Below are positions 34,065-43,042 of a stretch of 64,000 nucleotides of DNA, piece by piece. The notes under the pieces were generated by a model. That model was not told the DNA's origin. It did not search any database and saw nothing but the letters and a program-made list of their open reading frames with translations. Both the position numbers and the translations under genes were made by a program. Position 1 is the stretch's first letter; the number at the start of each line of letters is the position of its first letter. The DNA is from UBA2330 sp049293015 (GTDB lineage: Bacteria; Bacteroidota; Ignavibacteria; Tepidaquicellales; Tepidaquicellaceae): NCBI GenBank assembly GCA_049293015.1, contig JBATSB010000111.1, positions 1 through 64,000 of the forward strand, in the 5' to 3' direction.

Positions 34065-35525
34065 TCACGACATCCAGTTACTCTTCGCCTCAGGATTCCA
34101 TTTCGTAGTCGTCTTCTTCTGTAATGTCCAAAATTCTATCGAACTCTTCCCGGTTATATCACAAACTCCAAACTTTGATTCATTCCATCCGCCGAATGAA
34201 AACGGCTCTCTCGGAACGGGCACTCCGATATTCACTCCGATCATTCCTGCACTTGCTTTATCCATTATATATCTTGCTGCTCCTCCGCTTTGTGTAAATA
34301 CTGATGCAGCGTTTCCATACTCCGAACTGTTTTCGATCTTCAGCGCTTCATCAATATCTTTTGCTCTGATAATAGCTAGTACCGGTCCGAAGACTTCTTC
34401 TTTGGCTATTGCCATTTCAGGTTTTACAAAATCTATTACTGTAGGTCCGACATAAAATCCTTCTTCCATACCTTTGACCGAAGTCTTCCTTCCATCCACT
34501 AAAACTTTTGCACCTGCATTTTCAGCTTCTGTAATATATCTTTCAATTCTTTCTTTCGCTTCTTTACTTATGACCGAACCGAGATTCTCTCCAGGTATGA
34601 TTTTCCTTGCTTCGTCACAAATTTTATCAACTATAAAATCAATGTCACCGACACCTACCATTGCTGAAGCAGCCATACATCTCTGACCGGCGCAGCCTGA
34701 CATAGATGCAGCTACATTGTTTGCTGTCATTTCAGGATGTGCGTCAGGTAGTACTATTAAATGATTTTTCGCTCCCCCAAGGGCTATGCATCTTTTAAGA
34801 TTAGATGTAGATCTTTTATAAACAATCTTTGCTACTTTTGTCGATCCGACAAATGACACAGCTTCAATTCCGGGATGATCACAGATCGCTTCTACAATTT
34901 CTCTGTCTCCGTTTACAATATTAAATACACCATCAGGCAGACCGGCTTCTTTCAGCATTTCGGCTATTCGATTTGCGCTGATCGGAACCAGTTCTGATGG
35001 TTTTAATATCATACAGTTACCAAGTGCAATTGCATTTGGAATAGTCCAGTGTGGTACCATGTGTGGAAAATTGAAAGGTGCGATCGATGCTACTACTCCG
35101 ACAGGTTTATATTCAATGCGGCATTCCACTCCTGAGCTTACTTCCATAATTTCTCCACCTATCAGTTGTGGCAATGAACAAGCGAATTCTGTCAGCTCTA
35201 TACTCTTTTCTACTTCGGCAATAGACTCAGCCAAAGTTTTTCCGTTTTCAATTTGAGTAAGTTCGGCAAGCTCTTTCAGATTTTTTTCAAGTAAGGATTT
35301 ATATCTGTAAAACACCTGAACTCTTTCTTTTATCGGAATTCCTGACCAACCCCGAAATGCTTCTTTGGCTGAATTTACTGCTTCGTCAAGATCTTTCATT
35401 GTTGACATTGGTACAGTGGAAATTATTTTTCCGTCTGAGGGACAGATTACATCCATTGTCCTGTGTCCGTTCTTTGTAAATTTTCCCGCTATATAGTTTT
35501 TTACTTCAGATATCTGCTGATTCAT
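34065..35525 (-). CDS. mmsA: CoA-acylating methylmalonate/malonate-semialdehyde dehydrogenase
   Basis: 486 residues. Aldehyde dehydrogenase with the acylating MMSDH features: NYIAGKF start, PLP-independent NAD fold with SIAPFNFPHMVPHW, VSFVGSTKVAK, ALGGAKNHLIV (no general-base glutamate in this loop, as in MMSDH) and the catalytic cysteine C283 in AGQRCMAAS. It oxidises malonate or methylmalonate semialdehyde to acetyl- or propionyl-CoA with loss of CO2. It is the promoter-proximal gene of the minus-strand pyrimidine/beta-alanine series. A palindrome 12 bp after its stop may terminate its transcript. Confidence 0.93.
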   Translation of the reverse strand: MNQQISEVKNYIAGKFTKNGHRTMDVICPSDGKIISTVPMSTMKDLDEAVNSAKEAFRGWSGIPIKERVQVFYRYKSLLEKNLKELAELTQIENGKTLAESIAEVEKSIELTEFACSLPQLIGGEIMEVSSGVECRIEYKPVGVVASIAPFNFPHMVPHWTIPNAIALGNCMILKPSELVPISANRIAEMLKEAGLPDGVFNIVNGDREIVEAICDHPGIEAVSFVGSTKVAKIVYKRSTSNLKRCIALGGAKNHLIVLPDAHPEMTANNVAASMSGCAGQRCMAASAMVGVGDIDFIVDKICDEARKIIPGENLGSVISKEAKERIERYITEAENAGAKVLVDGRKTSVKGMEEGFYVGPTVIDFVKPEMAIAKEEVFGPVLAIIRAKDIDEALKIENSSEYGNAASVFTQSGGAARYIMDKASAGMIGVNIGVPVPREPFSFGGWNESKFGVCDITGKSSIEFWTLQKKTTTKWNPEAKSNWMS

Positions 35526-35682
35526 TTTGTTTTTATATTATTTAAAATTTTATCTTTTGTGAAAATAGATTTTTAGCTTTATAAATAAAAGGAAGATTAG
35601 TTATTGTAAAATTTTTTTCAATTCTATCTAAATAAAACTTGAATATTAATATCTCTATTAATATGTTATTAAAAATCTAAGT

Positions 35683-36606
35683 ATGTCTAAAGTTACAAAA
35701 CATTATTTCGTTTTTTTTCTTTTAATATTTTTAATTTCTTCTGAAAATATATTAACACAGAATCTTCCTCCTAAAATTCTTGTCGTAACTGCTCATCCGG
35801 ATGACGATGCACTTTTTGCAGGTGCTAACTATAAAATAATTCACGATCTGGATGGCATAGTCGATCTGGCGCTTATCACAAACGGTGAAGGCGGGTACAA
35901 ATATTCAACTTTGGCGGAAGATTATTACGGTATCGAACTTACTATAGAAGATACAGGAAGATTGTATCTTCCCGAAATTAGAAAAAAAGAACTCGAATCC
36001 GGCGGTGCAATCATCGGCATAAGAAATTATTTTTATTTCGATCAAAAAGATCACCGTTATATTACTACAGAAAATATTAGTGAAATTCTTGATAGTAACA
36101 TCTGGGATCTGAACTACATTAGATCAAAGTTAAAAGACATATTGATAAAAGAAAAATATGACTTTGTATTTATTATGACTCCGACCGAAGGAACGCATGC
36201 ACATCACAGTTCTTCAGCAATTCTTGCACTTCAGACAATTCAGTCAATTGACGAAAGTGAAAGACCAATTGTACTTGCAGGTTCTGGATCTTCGTTAAGC
36301 GATACAGTTAAATATATTTACAAAGGTCTGAAAAGTTTTCCAGTTACAAATGTAAGTGACAGCATTTCATTTCAGTTTGACCGGACACAAAAGTTCGGGT
36401 ACAGGGAAGTTCTGGATTATAAAATAATAGTCAACTGGCTTATAGCCGAACATAAATCTCAGGGTACTATGCAGTTGCTGATGAACCGTGGGGATATCGA
36501 AAATTACTGGTATCTTGACATGAATCCTGAAAGTGGAAAAATTAAGACCAAAGAACTTTTTGAAAAATTGAAAATAAATTATTATCCGAAAAAAGAATAT
36601 AATTAA
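35683..36606 (+). CDS. Exported PIG-L (LmbE-like) zinc deacetylase
   Basis: 307 residues with a signal peptide (hydrophobic 8-22). The LmbE fold is clear: KILVVTAHPDDDALFAG with zinc ligands H38 and D41, the RLYLPEIRKKEL motif with R100 and E103, and the third ligand in THAHHSSS (172-175). Family enzymes remove N-acetyl groups from sugars, for example in GPI, mycothiol and bacillithiol synthesis. The signal peptide makes a periplasmic substrate likely, so thiol cofactor synthesis is unlikely. The stop is 3 bp before a solute-binding lipoprotein gene, so it belongs to the transporter operon. Confidence 0.88.
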   Translation: MSKVTKHYFVFFLLIFLISSENILTQNLPPKILVVTAHPDDDALFAGANYKIIHDLDGIVDLALITNGEGGYKYSTLAEDYYGIELTIEDTGRLYLPEIRKKELESGGAIIGIRNYFYFDQKDHRYITTENISEILDSNIWDLNYIRSKLKDILIKEKYDFVFIMTPTEGTHAHHSSSAILALQTIQSIDESERPIVLAGSGSSLSDTVKYIYKGLKSFPVTNVSDSISFQFDRTQKFGYREVLDYKIIVNWLIAEHKSQGTMQLLMNRGDIENYWYLDMNPESGKIKTKELFEKLKINYYPKKEYN

Positions 36607-36609
36607 TAT

Positions 36610-37635
36610 ATGAAGAAATTATCACCGTTTGTAATCCTTATTTGTATGTGGGTTTTATCAGGCTGCAGTAATGATACAAGGAAAAAAATTACTGTTTATT
36701 CTCCTCATGGTAAAGAAATGTTAACGGAATTTGAACAACGTTTTGAAGCTTTACATACCAACACTGACATTCAATGGCTTGATATGGGATCTCAGGAGAT
36801 CTTTGACAGGATCAAAACTGAAAAGGAAAATCCAATATGTGATATCTGGTGGGGAGCTCCTGCTACAATTTTTATGCGGGCTGAAAAAGATGGTTTATTA
36901 GAGAAATATATTCCATCCTGGGCAGAAAGCATTCCCACATCAAGTAAAAGTAAAGACAGTTACTGGTTCGGTACTTATCTTACTCCACAAGTGATTGCAT
37001 TTAATGACAAAACTCTAACTAATGAAAAAGCACCTAAAGACTGGGACGATCTTATTACTCCTGAATGGAAAGATAAGATCATCATTAGAAATCCAATGGC
37101 ATCAGGTACAATGCGTGTGATCTTCTCAGCCGCAATCGCAAATTCCATTAAGACAACAGGTAATGACAAAGAAGGTTGGGATTGGTTGAAAAAGCTAGAT
37201 GAAAATACTACTGACTATGCAGCCGATCCGACTCAGATGTATATAAAACTTTCGGGAGAAAAAGAAGCTGTTACTCTCTGGAATATGCCTGATATAATTT
37301 TGCAGAAGACATTATACAATTATCCTTTTGGATATAATTTCCCGGCGGAAGGTACGGTCGTACTAACCGACGGTATTGCGATTATAAAAGGAACAAAAAA
37401 TCCTGAGGGTGCAAAAGAATTTTATGAGTTTGTCACAAATCAGGAAAATCTGATTATTCAGTCAGAAAAGTTTTTCAGGATTCCAGCAAGAAACAACATT
37501 CCAAAAGAAAAACTTCCTGAATGGGTAAGACAGGCGGATTATAAAACCATGGATCTTGACTGGGAACTCATCTCGGAGAATGAATCCAACTGGATGAAAC
37601 TATGGGATACTGAGATCAAAGGAAAATCAAAATAA
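36610..37635 (+). CDS. ABC importer solute-binding lipoprotein (Fe3+/polyamine/phosphonate type)
   Basis: 341 residues with a lipobox VLSGC (Cys19). It has the bacterial extracellular binding-protein fold: ITVYSPHGKEMLTEFEQRFEA, CDIWWGAPATIFM, FGTYLTPQVIAFN and VLTDGIAIIKGTKNPEGAKEFYEFV. Closest by look to the FbpA/FutA/PhnS-like group. The two neighbouring tyrosines of iron-binding FbpA are not obvious, so iron is not assured. It is preceded by a PIG-L deacetylase and followed by an ATPase and a double-domain permease. Confidence 0.88.
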   Translation: MKKLSPFVILICMWVLSGCSNDTRKKITVYSPHGKEMLTEFEQRFEALHTNTDIQWLDMGSQEIFDRIKTEKENPICDIWWGAPATIFMRAEKDGLLEKYIPSWAESIPTSSKSKDSYWFGTYLTPQVIAFNDKTLTNEKAPKDWDDLITPEWKDKIIIRNPMASGTMRVIFSAAIANSIKTTGNDKEGWDWLKKLDENTTDYAADPTQMYIKLSGEKEAVTLWNMPDIILQKTLYNYPFGYNFPAEGTVVLTDGIAIIKGTKNPEGAKEFYEFVTNQENLIIQSEKFFRIPARNNIPKEKLPEWVRQADYKTMDLDWELISENESNWMKLWDTEIKGKSK

Positions 37636-37674
37636 TTTCAAACTCTTACAAATTATTATTTGAAAAATTAACAA

Positions 37675-38694
37675 ATGGCAAATCTCGAGATCCGTGGTAT
37701 TACCAAAAAATTTAACAACACAGAAGTTTTATCGGACATGAATATAGTTGTCCGGCAGGGAGAATTTTTTTCAATAGTCGGACCAAGTGGATGCGGCAAA
37801 ACTACTCTGTTGAGAATTATAGGCGGACTTGAGTTTCCTGATACAGGAAAAATTATCGTAAACGGAAATGATATTTCTTCCCTTCCTCCGCAAAAAAGAA
37901 AGATCGGCATCGTCTTCCAGAATTATGCTCTCTTTCCAAATATGACTGTCTACCAAAACATCGCCTACGGTCTCGAAATACTAAAAACCGATAAATCGGT
38001 TTTAAAAAACAAAATAAACTCCGTCCTCGAGATTGTCTCACTCTCCCACAAAGCAAACAACAGCGTTACTTCTCTCAGCGGAGGTGAGCAGCAGCGTGTC
38101 TCACTCGCACGTGTAATCGTGACTGAACCTGAACTCATTCTATTCGACGAACCATTATCAAATCTTGATTACGCTCTGCGAATCGAAACACGTAACGAAC
38201 TCAAACGCCTGCAGAGAGATGTCGGTATTACTTCAGTCTATGTAACTCACGATCAGACTGAAGCACTTACCCTTTCGGACAGGATCGCTGTTTTAAATAA
38301 AGGTGTTGTGCAGCAGACAGGTTCGCCGTATGAAGTTTATTATAACCCGCAGAACATTTTCACAGCTTCGTTTATCGGACATGCTAATTTGTTTGATGAA
38401 AAAATTTCTAAACATATATTTAATATTAATACAGGTAAAAATAAAATACTGGCGCTTCTGCCTGAAGAAATAATACTGGCAAAAGATGATCAGAATTTCA
38501 AAGGAAAAATTACCGATGTCCAGTTCACTGGATTCTCGATTGAATATTCAGTTCAGATAGATAATTCTGAAAGGATAGTTAAAACTCTTTGTACTACTGC
38601 CTCCGAAACCGAACATTTGAAAACAGAGGACCGGGTTTCATTGAATATTTCCGAAAACAACAAAAGTGTTAATTTGAGAATATTTGATAAATAA
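37675..38694 (+). CDS. ABC importer ATP-binding protein (FbpC/PotA-like)
   Basis: 339 residues. Walker A GPSGCGKTT at 36-44, Q-loop FQNYALFPNMT at 81-91, signature LSGGEQQ at 134-140, Walker B LILFDEP at 154-160 and the switch histidine in VTHDQTEAL. A C-terminal TOBE-like domain follows. It drives uptake with the permease, whose ATG overlaps its stop. Residues 104-110 (KTDKSVL), in the variable helical region, are encoded by the 20-bp palindrome at 37984-38003, yet the length of this segment matches E. coli PotA. That palindrome is exactly the array sequence at 33902-33921. Confidence 0.94.
   Translation: MANLEIRGITKKFNNTEVLSDMNIVVRQGEFFSIVGPSGCGKTTLLRIIGGLEFPDTGKIIVNGNDISSLPPQKRKIGIVFQNYALFPNMTVYQNIAYGLEILKTDKSVLKNKINSVLEIVSLSHKANNSVTSLSGGEQQRVSLARVIVTEPELILFDEPLSNLDYALRIETRNELKRLQRDVGITSVYVTHDQTEALTLSDRIAVLNKGVVQQTGSPYEVYYNPQNIFTASFIGHANLFDEKISKHIFNINTGKNKILALLPEEIILAKDDQNFKGKITDVQFTGFSIEYSVQIDNSERIVKTLCTTASETEHLKTEDRVSLNISENNKSVNLRIFDK
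37984..38003. repeat. In-gene copy of the array palindrome AAAACCGATAAATCGGTTTT
   Basis: Identical over all 20 bases to 33902-33921. It lies in frame in the ABC ATPase gene (codons 104-110), flanked by CTA and AAAAAC. All other copies of the family in this window are extragenic. Confidence 0.9.
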
Positions 38695-40367
38695 TGAAAA
38701 AACTTTCATCGGTAAATAAATTTTTACTGGCAGTTGTAATTTTTTTCACAGTCGGATACATTGTATATCCGATGATCTCACTTGTCAGAGAAAGTTTTAT
38801 GCTAACTGACGGCACGTTTGCACCTGCTGCTTTTCTTAATGCATTTTCCCCGTCCTCTGTATCTGCAACTTTAAATTCAATTTCACTCTCTGTTATAACA
38901 GTCATAGGCAGTGCATTTATTGGAATTTTGTTTGCATACATTTTTCAATATCACCGAATACCTTTTAAATCATTTTTTTCATCTCTCATCATAGTTCCCC
39001 TTGCGACTCCCCCGCTTATTGGCGTCGTTGCTTTTCTTTTCTTACTTAGTGAAAACGGACTTGTATCAAAGTTACTTACATTTGTTTTTGGAATGAACGG
39101 TTCTTTTTTTAAATTCGATGGGTGGGCGGCAATAATAATTATACACATTTATTCTTTCTACCCGCTCTTTTATTTGTTCGTGTCATCTTCATTAAAAAAG
39201 ATCGACGGTAATACTATTGATGCTTCATATTCTCTAGGTGCTTCGAAGACGAAAACTTTTTTTAATGTCATTATTCCACAGCTTATTCCGTCCATGATAG
39301 GTGCATCGCTGATCGTTTTTATGGCGAGCATGGCGTCTTTCTCAGCACCATTTATTTTCGGCGGGTCGGAAAGATTTCTGACTACGGAGATTTATTCAGC
39401 AAAAATAAACGGAGACAATACAGCCGCATCTTCACTTGCAGTAATGTTGACTATAATTTCATTGCTGTTTCTTTTATTGTTAAGATGGTACAGATCACAA
39501 AAAACTTACGAGGTCAGATATAAAGGAACTCCCAGGACTGTTCTGACAGGTCACAAAAAGGGATTCAACAATTTAAGTACATCTTTTACAATTATTTTTT
39601 CAGTGTTTTTAGTTCTGCCGATTTTAACTTTGCTATTCCTTTCATTTATACCTGAAGGATCTCTGATGAGAAATTTCTTTGCCGAGCCGTTTACATTTGG
39701 AAATTATTCAAAGATTTTTGGTGAAGCACAATTTTTCGAACCGTTTATAAATAGTCTCCAAATGTCGGTCATTGCTGTTGCAATAACAGTTGTCATTGGT
39801 GTCGGTACAGCTTTTTTGATAGTAAAGAAAAATGTAAAAGGAGGAAATTATCTCGAGAGTATTTTGTCACTGCCATACGGCATTCCTGGAACAGTCATTG
39901 CACTTGCGTTCATTCTCTCTTTTAATTTTCCAAGTGTATTTACCGGATTCATTGCACTCGTCGGAACATTCTGGATACTTCCGCTTGCTTATGCCGTCAG
40001 AAATCTGCCGATACTGACGCAATCTTCTATATCAGGATTTCATTCCATTGATCCTTCGCTTGAAGAAGCATCCTTTTCATTAGGCGCAACAGGTGTCCGC
40101 ACATTCAGAAAGATAACAGGTCCGCTGATATTTCCGGCAGTCCTTAACGGAGCATTACTTGTATTTATAAATTCGATCGGCGAGTTCGTTTCTACAATTC
40201 TTCTCTATACTTATTCCACAAAAACTATTTCAATAGAAATTTATTCACAGCTCAGAATGTACAACACAGGTGCTGCTGCTTCTTACGGCATCATATTATT
40301 TCTTATCGTTATGATAGTTGTTTATTTTTCAAGAAAGACTCTTGATAAGTCAGTTGGTGTCGGATAA
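38694..40367 (+). CDS. ABC importer permease with two fused membrane domains (FbpB-like)
   Basis: 557 residues with ~12 membrane helices and two binding-protein-dependent permease domains (~55-260 and ~345-545). Each carries an EAA-type cytoplasmic loop: DASYSLGASKTKTFFNVIIPQ in pieces and EEASFSLGATGVRTFRKITGP. Fused permeases of this kind occur in iron, thiamine and aminoethylphosphonate importers. The ATG overlaps the ATPase stop by one base. It ends the four-gene PIG-L/ABC operon. Confidence 0.92.
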   Translation: MKKLSSVNKFLLAVVIFFTVGYIVYPMISLVRESFMLTDGTFAPAAFLNAFSPSSVSATLNSISLSVITVIGSAFIGILFAYIFQYHRIPFKSFFSSLIIVPLATPPLIGVVAFLFLLSENGLVSKLLTFVFGMNGSFFKFDGWAAIIIIHIYSFYPLFYLFVSSSLKKIDGNTIDASYSLGASKTKTFFNVIIPQLIPSMIGASLIVFMASMASFSAPFIFGGSERFLTTEIYSAKINGDNTAASSLAVMLTIISLLFLLLLRWYRSQKTYEVRYKGTPRTVLTGHKKGFNNLSTSFTIIFSVFLVLPILTLLFLSFIPEGSLMRNFFAEPFTFGNYSKIFGEAQFFEPFINSLQMSVIAVAITVVIGVGTAFLIVKKNVKGGNYLESILSLPYGIPGTVIALAFILSFNFPSVFTGFIALVGTFWILPLAYAVRNLPILTQSSISGFHSIDPSLEEASFSLGATGVRTFRKITGPLIFPAVLNGALLVFINSIGEFVSTILLYTYSTKTISIEIYSQLRMYNTGAAASYGIILFLIVMIVVYFSRKTLDKSVGVG

Positions 40368-40468
40368 TTTTTTTGGGAAAGCTATATAAGGATTAACATA
40401 ATTCATTACTGCAGAATTAAGAATTTCATTACATGATTACCTATCACTAAATACTCTGGTTGAAAATA

Positions 40469-41380
40469 TTAATTGATAAACCCGGATTTTCTCAATGCTT
40501 GCAAAGTTATTTTTGAACGTATACCTGCAAATTTTTCCATATCAAAATTTTCTTTTGGCTCTACATTAGCTGCAAAGTAATAAACCTTTCCGTCTGTCTC
40601 AACATATCCAACAAACCACCCCAGATTTTTTTCACCTCTCACAGCCCATCCGGTTTTACCACTGAGTTTGTATGAATCATTTTCATCTAATATCATAATT
40701 CTTTTCATTATCTCTGAAGTCCGTTCTGAAATTGGCAACTCTGAATTATAAAACTTTTTTAAAAAACCGATCTGCTGTAACTGTGAGATCTTTGAATCAC
40801 CTTCAAGCCAGAATTTATCAATATTACTGCTGTCAACTATCATATTTCCATAATCCAATTTTTTTAAATACTCTTTCATTTTCAAAGTACCAATTTCCCG
40901 TGCGATTTGCTGATAGCATGGAACACATGAAAACTGAAATGCGTCTTTTAAGATCAGATCCTGTTCCCACTGCGGAAGAAATTTTTTCTTACCATCCCAT
41001 TTGTATATTGTGCTGTCATCTTTAGCGACACCTGTCTCAAGTGCGATTATTGAATTTGGTATTTTAAAAGTAGATGCCGGAATAAAACCGGTTGAGCATC
41101 TTTTGAAATCATTTGAATAATAAACTTTCGACTGAGGATCAAAAATTAAAATGCTTCCTGTTAAACCTGCACTGTCAATGATGTTCTGAATGTCATCCCG
41201 GAACTCCTCTGTAGTTTTGTCAACCTGTGTTTTTTCAGATCCGGTGTTTTCATTTATGTTTTCACTGGAATTATTTTCAGAGTTTTCTTTTGAATTTTGA
41301 TTTGAATTTTGATTTGAATTTTTTTGAGGAGAACATGATACAAACAGACAGATGCTTATAAAAAATAAAATGATTTTCAT
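40469..41380 (-). CDS. Class D (OXA-type) beta-lactamase, lipoprotein
   Basis: 303 residues. The lipobox FVSC puts lipidated Cys at 16, followed by an N/S/E-rich linker (~18-50) with QNSNQNSN microrepeats. All class D motifs are visible: STFK at 103-106 (serine nucleophile, carboxylated lysine), FQFSCVPCYQ (S-x-V), LDYGNM (YGN) and LSGKTGWAV (KTG). PQWEQDL, FWLEG and GWFVGYVE are further OXA landmarks. It should hydrolyse beta-lactams from the periplasmic face of a membrane. There is no mobile element, integron or regulator beside it, so it looks like a resident chromosomal gene. Substrate range cannot be judged. Confidence 0.93.
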   Translation of the reverse strand: MKIILFFISICLFVSCSPQKNSNQNSNQNSKENSENNSSENINENTGSEKTQVDKTTEEFRDDIQNIIDSAGLTGSILIFDPQSKVYYSNDFKRCSTGFIPASTFKIPNSIIALETGVAKDDSTIYKWDGKKKFLPQWEQDLILKDAFQFSCVPCYQQIAREIGTLKMKEYLKKLDYGNMIVDSSNIDKFWLEGDSKISQLQQIGFLKKFYNSELPISERTSEIMKRIMILDENDSYKLSGKTGWAVRGEKNLGWFVGYVETDGKVYYFAANVEPKENFDMEKFAGIRSKITLQALRKSGFIN

Positions 41381-41509
41381 TTTTAAGGTTGGTGATGTGA
41401 ATTTTGAATTAAAATGGATTTTTGGAATTAATCTATTTTCTTTGAAAAAAAATTACTGTTTATAGTTTATTCAAACTATTTATAAATAAAAACCTTGAAG
41501 TAAAAATTA

Positions 41510-43000
41510 TTATAACGAATAACTTCGAATTTCTTTTTCAGTTTCTATGATCTCTTTTATTTGTTCAATAAACCATTTATCTATTTTTGTTGCCTGAAAT
41601 ATTTCTTCAGTAGTTGCATCGAGTAGGATTGCATATCTGATATAAAAAATATTATCAGATCTGGGAGTCTGGAGTTTGGTAAGTGTTTTGGATCGGAGAG
41701 AAAATTTTTCCTCAGTGCTGAGATTCATGATCTGGTCAAATTCATATTCATCTTTACCATCGGCACCAAGTCCCGCTCTTCCTGTTTCAAGAGATCGGAT
41801 TGCTTTTTGAAAAGCTTCCTTGAAATTTCTTCCAAAAGACATCACTTCACCAACTGATTTCATCTGTACACCGAGCACGTCATTCTCAGGATTAGTAGAT
41901 CTGAATTTATCAAAATCCCATCTCGGAATTTTAACAACTACATAATCGATCACCGGCTCAAAGCAGGAAGGTGTTGTCTTTGTAATATCGTTTGGAATTT
42001 CATCTAGTGTATAACCGACTGCCAGCTTTGCAGCTATTTTTGCAATTGGAAAACCGGTAGCTTTTGATGCAAGTGCTGAACTTCTTGATACACGTGGGTT
42101 CATTTCAATCACAATCACTTTCCCATTATCCGGATTTACTGCAAACTGAATATTTGATCCGCCTGTCTCCACACCGATCTCTGAAATAATTTTTTTTGCG
42201 GCATCTCTAAGCTCCTGATACTGTCTGTCACTTAATGTTTGTGAAGGTGCAACTGTAATAGAATCTCCTGTGTGTACTCCCATCGGATCCATATTTTCAA
42301 TAGTGCAAATTACAACAAAGTTATCATTCACATCACGCATGACTTCAAGTTCAAATTCTTTCCATCCTATCATAGATTCTTCTACTAACACTTCATGAGT
42401 CGGAGAAGCATCGAGCCCTTTATTTACAATAGTTTCAAATTCTTCTACGTTATAAGCAATACCTCCGCCTGTCCCGCCAAGTGTAAATGAAGGTCTTATG
42501 ATCAAAGGAAATCCGGTGTTATTGGCAAACTCTTTTGCATCATCAAAATTTTTTACAAACTTTCCATTGGAAACATTCAGTCCGATCTTCTTCATAGCAT
42601 TATGAAAAAGTTCGCGTGATTCGGCTTTGTTTATGGAATCGACTTTTGCACCAATAAGCTCAACATTATATTTTTTCAAGATGCCTTTTTCATGAAGATC
42701 CATTGCTGCATTAAGAGCAGTTTGCCCTCCCATAGTCGGAAGTATGGCATCGGGTTTTTCTTTTCGGATGATCATTTCAATATATTTACTATTGATAGGT
42801 TCTATATATGTTGCATCTGCAATTTCCGGATCGGTCATGATAGTCGCAGGATTTGAATTTATCAGAACTACTCTGTAACCTTCTTCCTTCAATGCTTTGA
42901 CTGCCTGTGTCCCTGAATAATCAAATTCACAGGCTTGACCTATCACTATCGGTCCGCTGCCGATTATCAGAATTGTTTTGATGTCAGTCCTTTTTGGCAT
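41510..43000 (-). CDS. carB: Carbamoyl-phosphate synthase large subunit, N-terminal half only
   Basis: 496 residues against ~1,070 for a one-chain CarB. It starts PKRTDIKTILIIGSGPIVIGQACEFDYSG and contains the complete first ATP-grasp (FPLIIRPSFTLGGTGGG, EFELEVMRD, QFAVNPDNGKVIVIEMNPRVSRSSALASKATG in pieces) plus part of the oligomerisation region. It stops at a clean TAA followed by AT-rich non-coding DNA, with no remnant of the second half. Methanogens and Aquifex have naturally split CarB with a similar cut, so a split enzyme is the best reading. The C-terminal half and CarA are not in the window. It follows ppk1 by 42 bp. Confidence 0.9.
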   Translation of the reverse strand: MPKRTDIKTILIIGSGPIVIGQACEFDYSGTQAVKALKEEGYRVVLINSNPATIMTDPEIADATYIEPINSKYIEMIIRKEKPDAILPTMGGQTALNAAMDLHEKGILKKYNVELIGAKVDSINKAESRELFHNAMKKIGLNVSNGKFVKNFDDAKEFANNTGFPLIIRPSFTLGGTGGGIAYNVEEFETIVNKGLDASPTHEVLVEESMIGWKEFELEVMRDVNDNFVVICTIENMDPMGVHTGDSITVAPSQTLSDRQYQELRDAAKKIISEIGVETGGSNIQFAVNPDNGKVIVIEMNPRVSRSSALASKATGFPIAKIAAKLAVGYTLDEIPNDITKTTPSCFEPVIDYVVVKIPRWDFDKFRSTNPENDVLGVQMKSVGEVMSFGRNFKEAFQKAIRSLETGRAGLGADGKDEYEFDQIMNLSTEEKFSLRSKTLTKLQTPRSDNIFYIRYAILLDATTEEIFQATKIDKWFIEQIKEIIETEKEIRSYSL

Positions 43001-43042
43001 CAGGATTTTTATTAAAATATTTTAAATAATTTGAACAGCATT

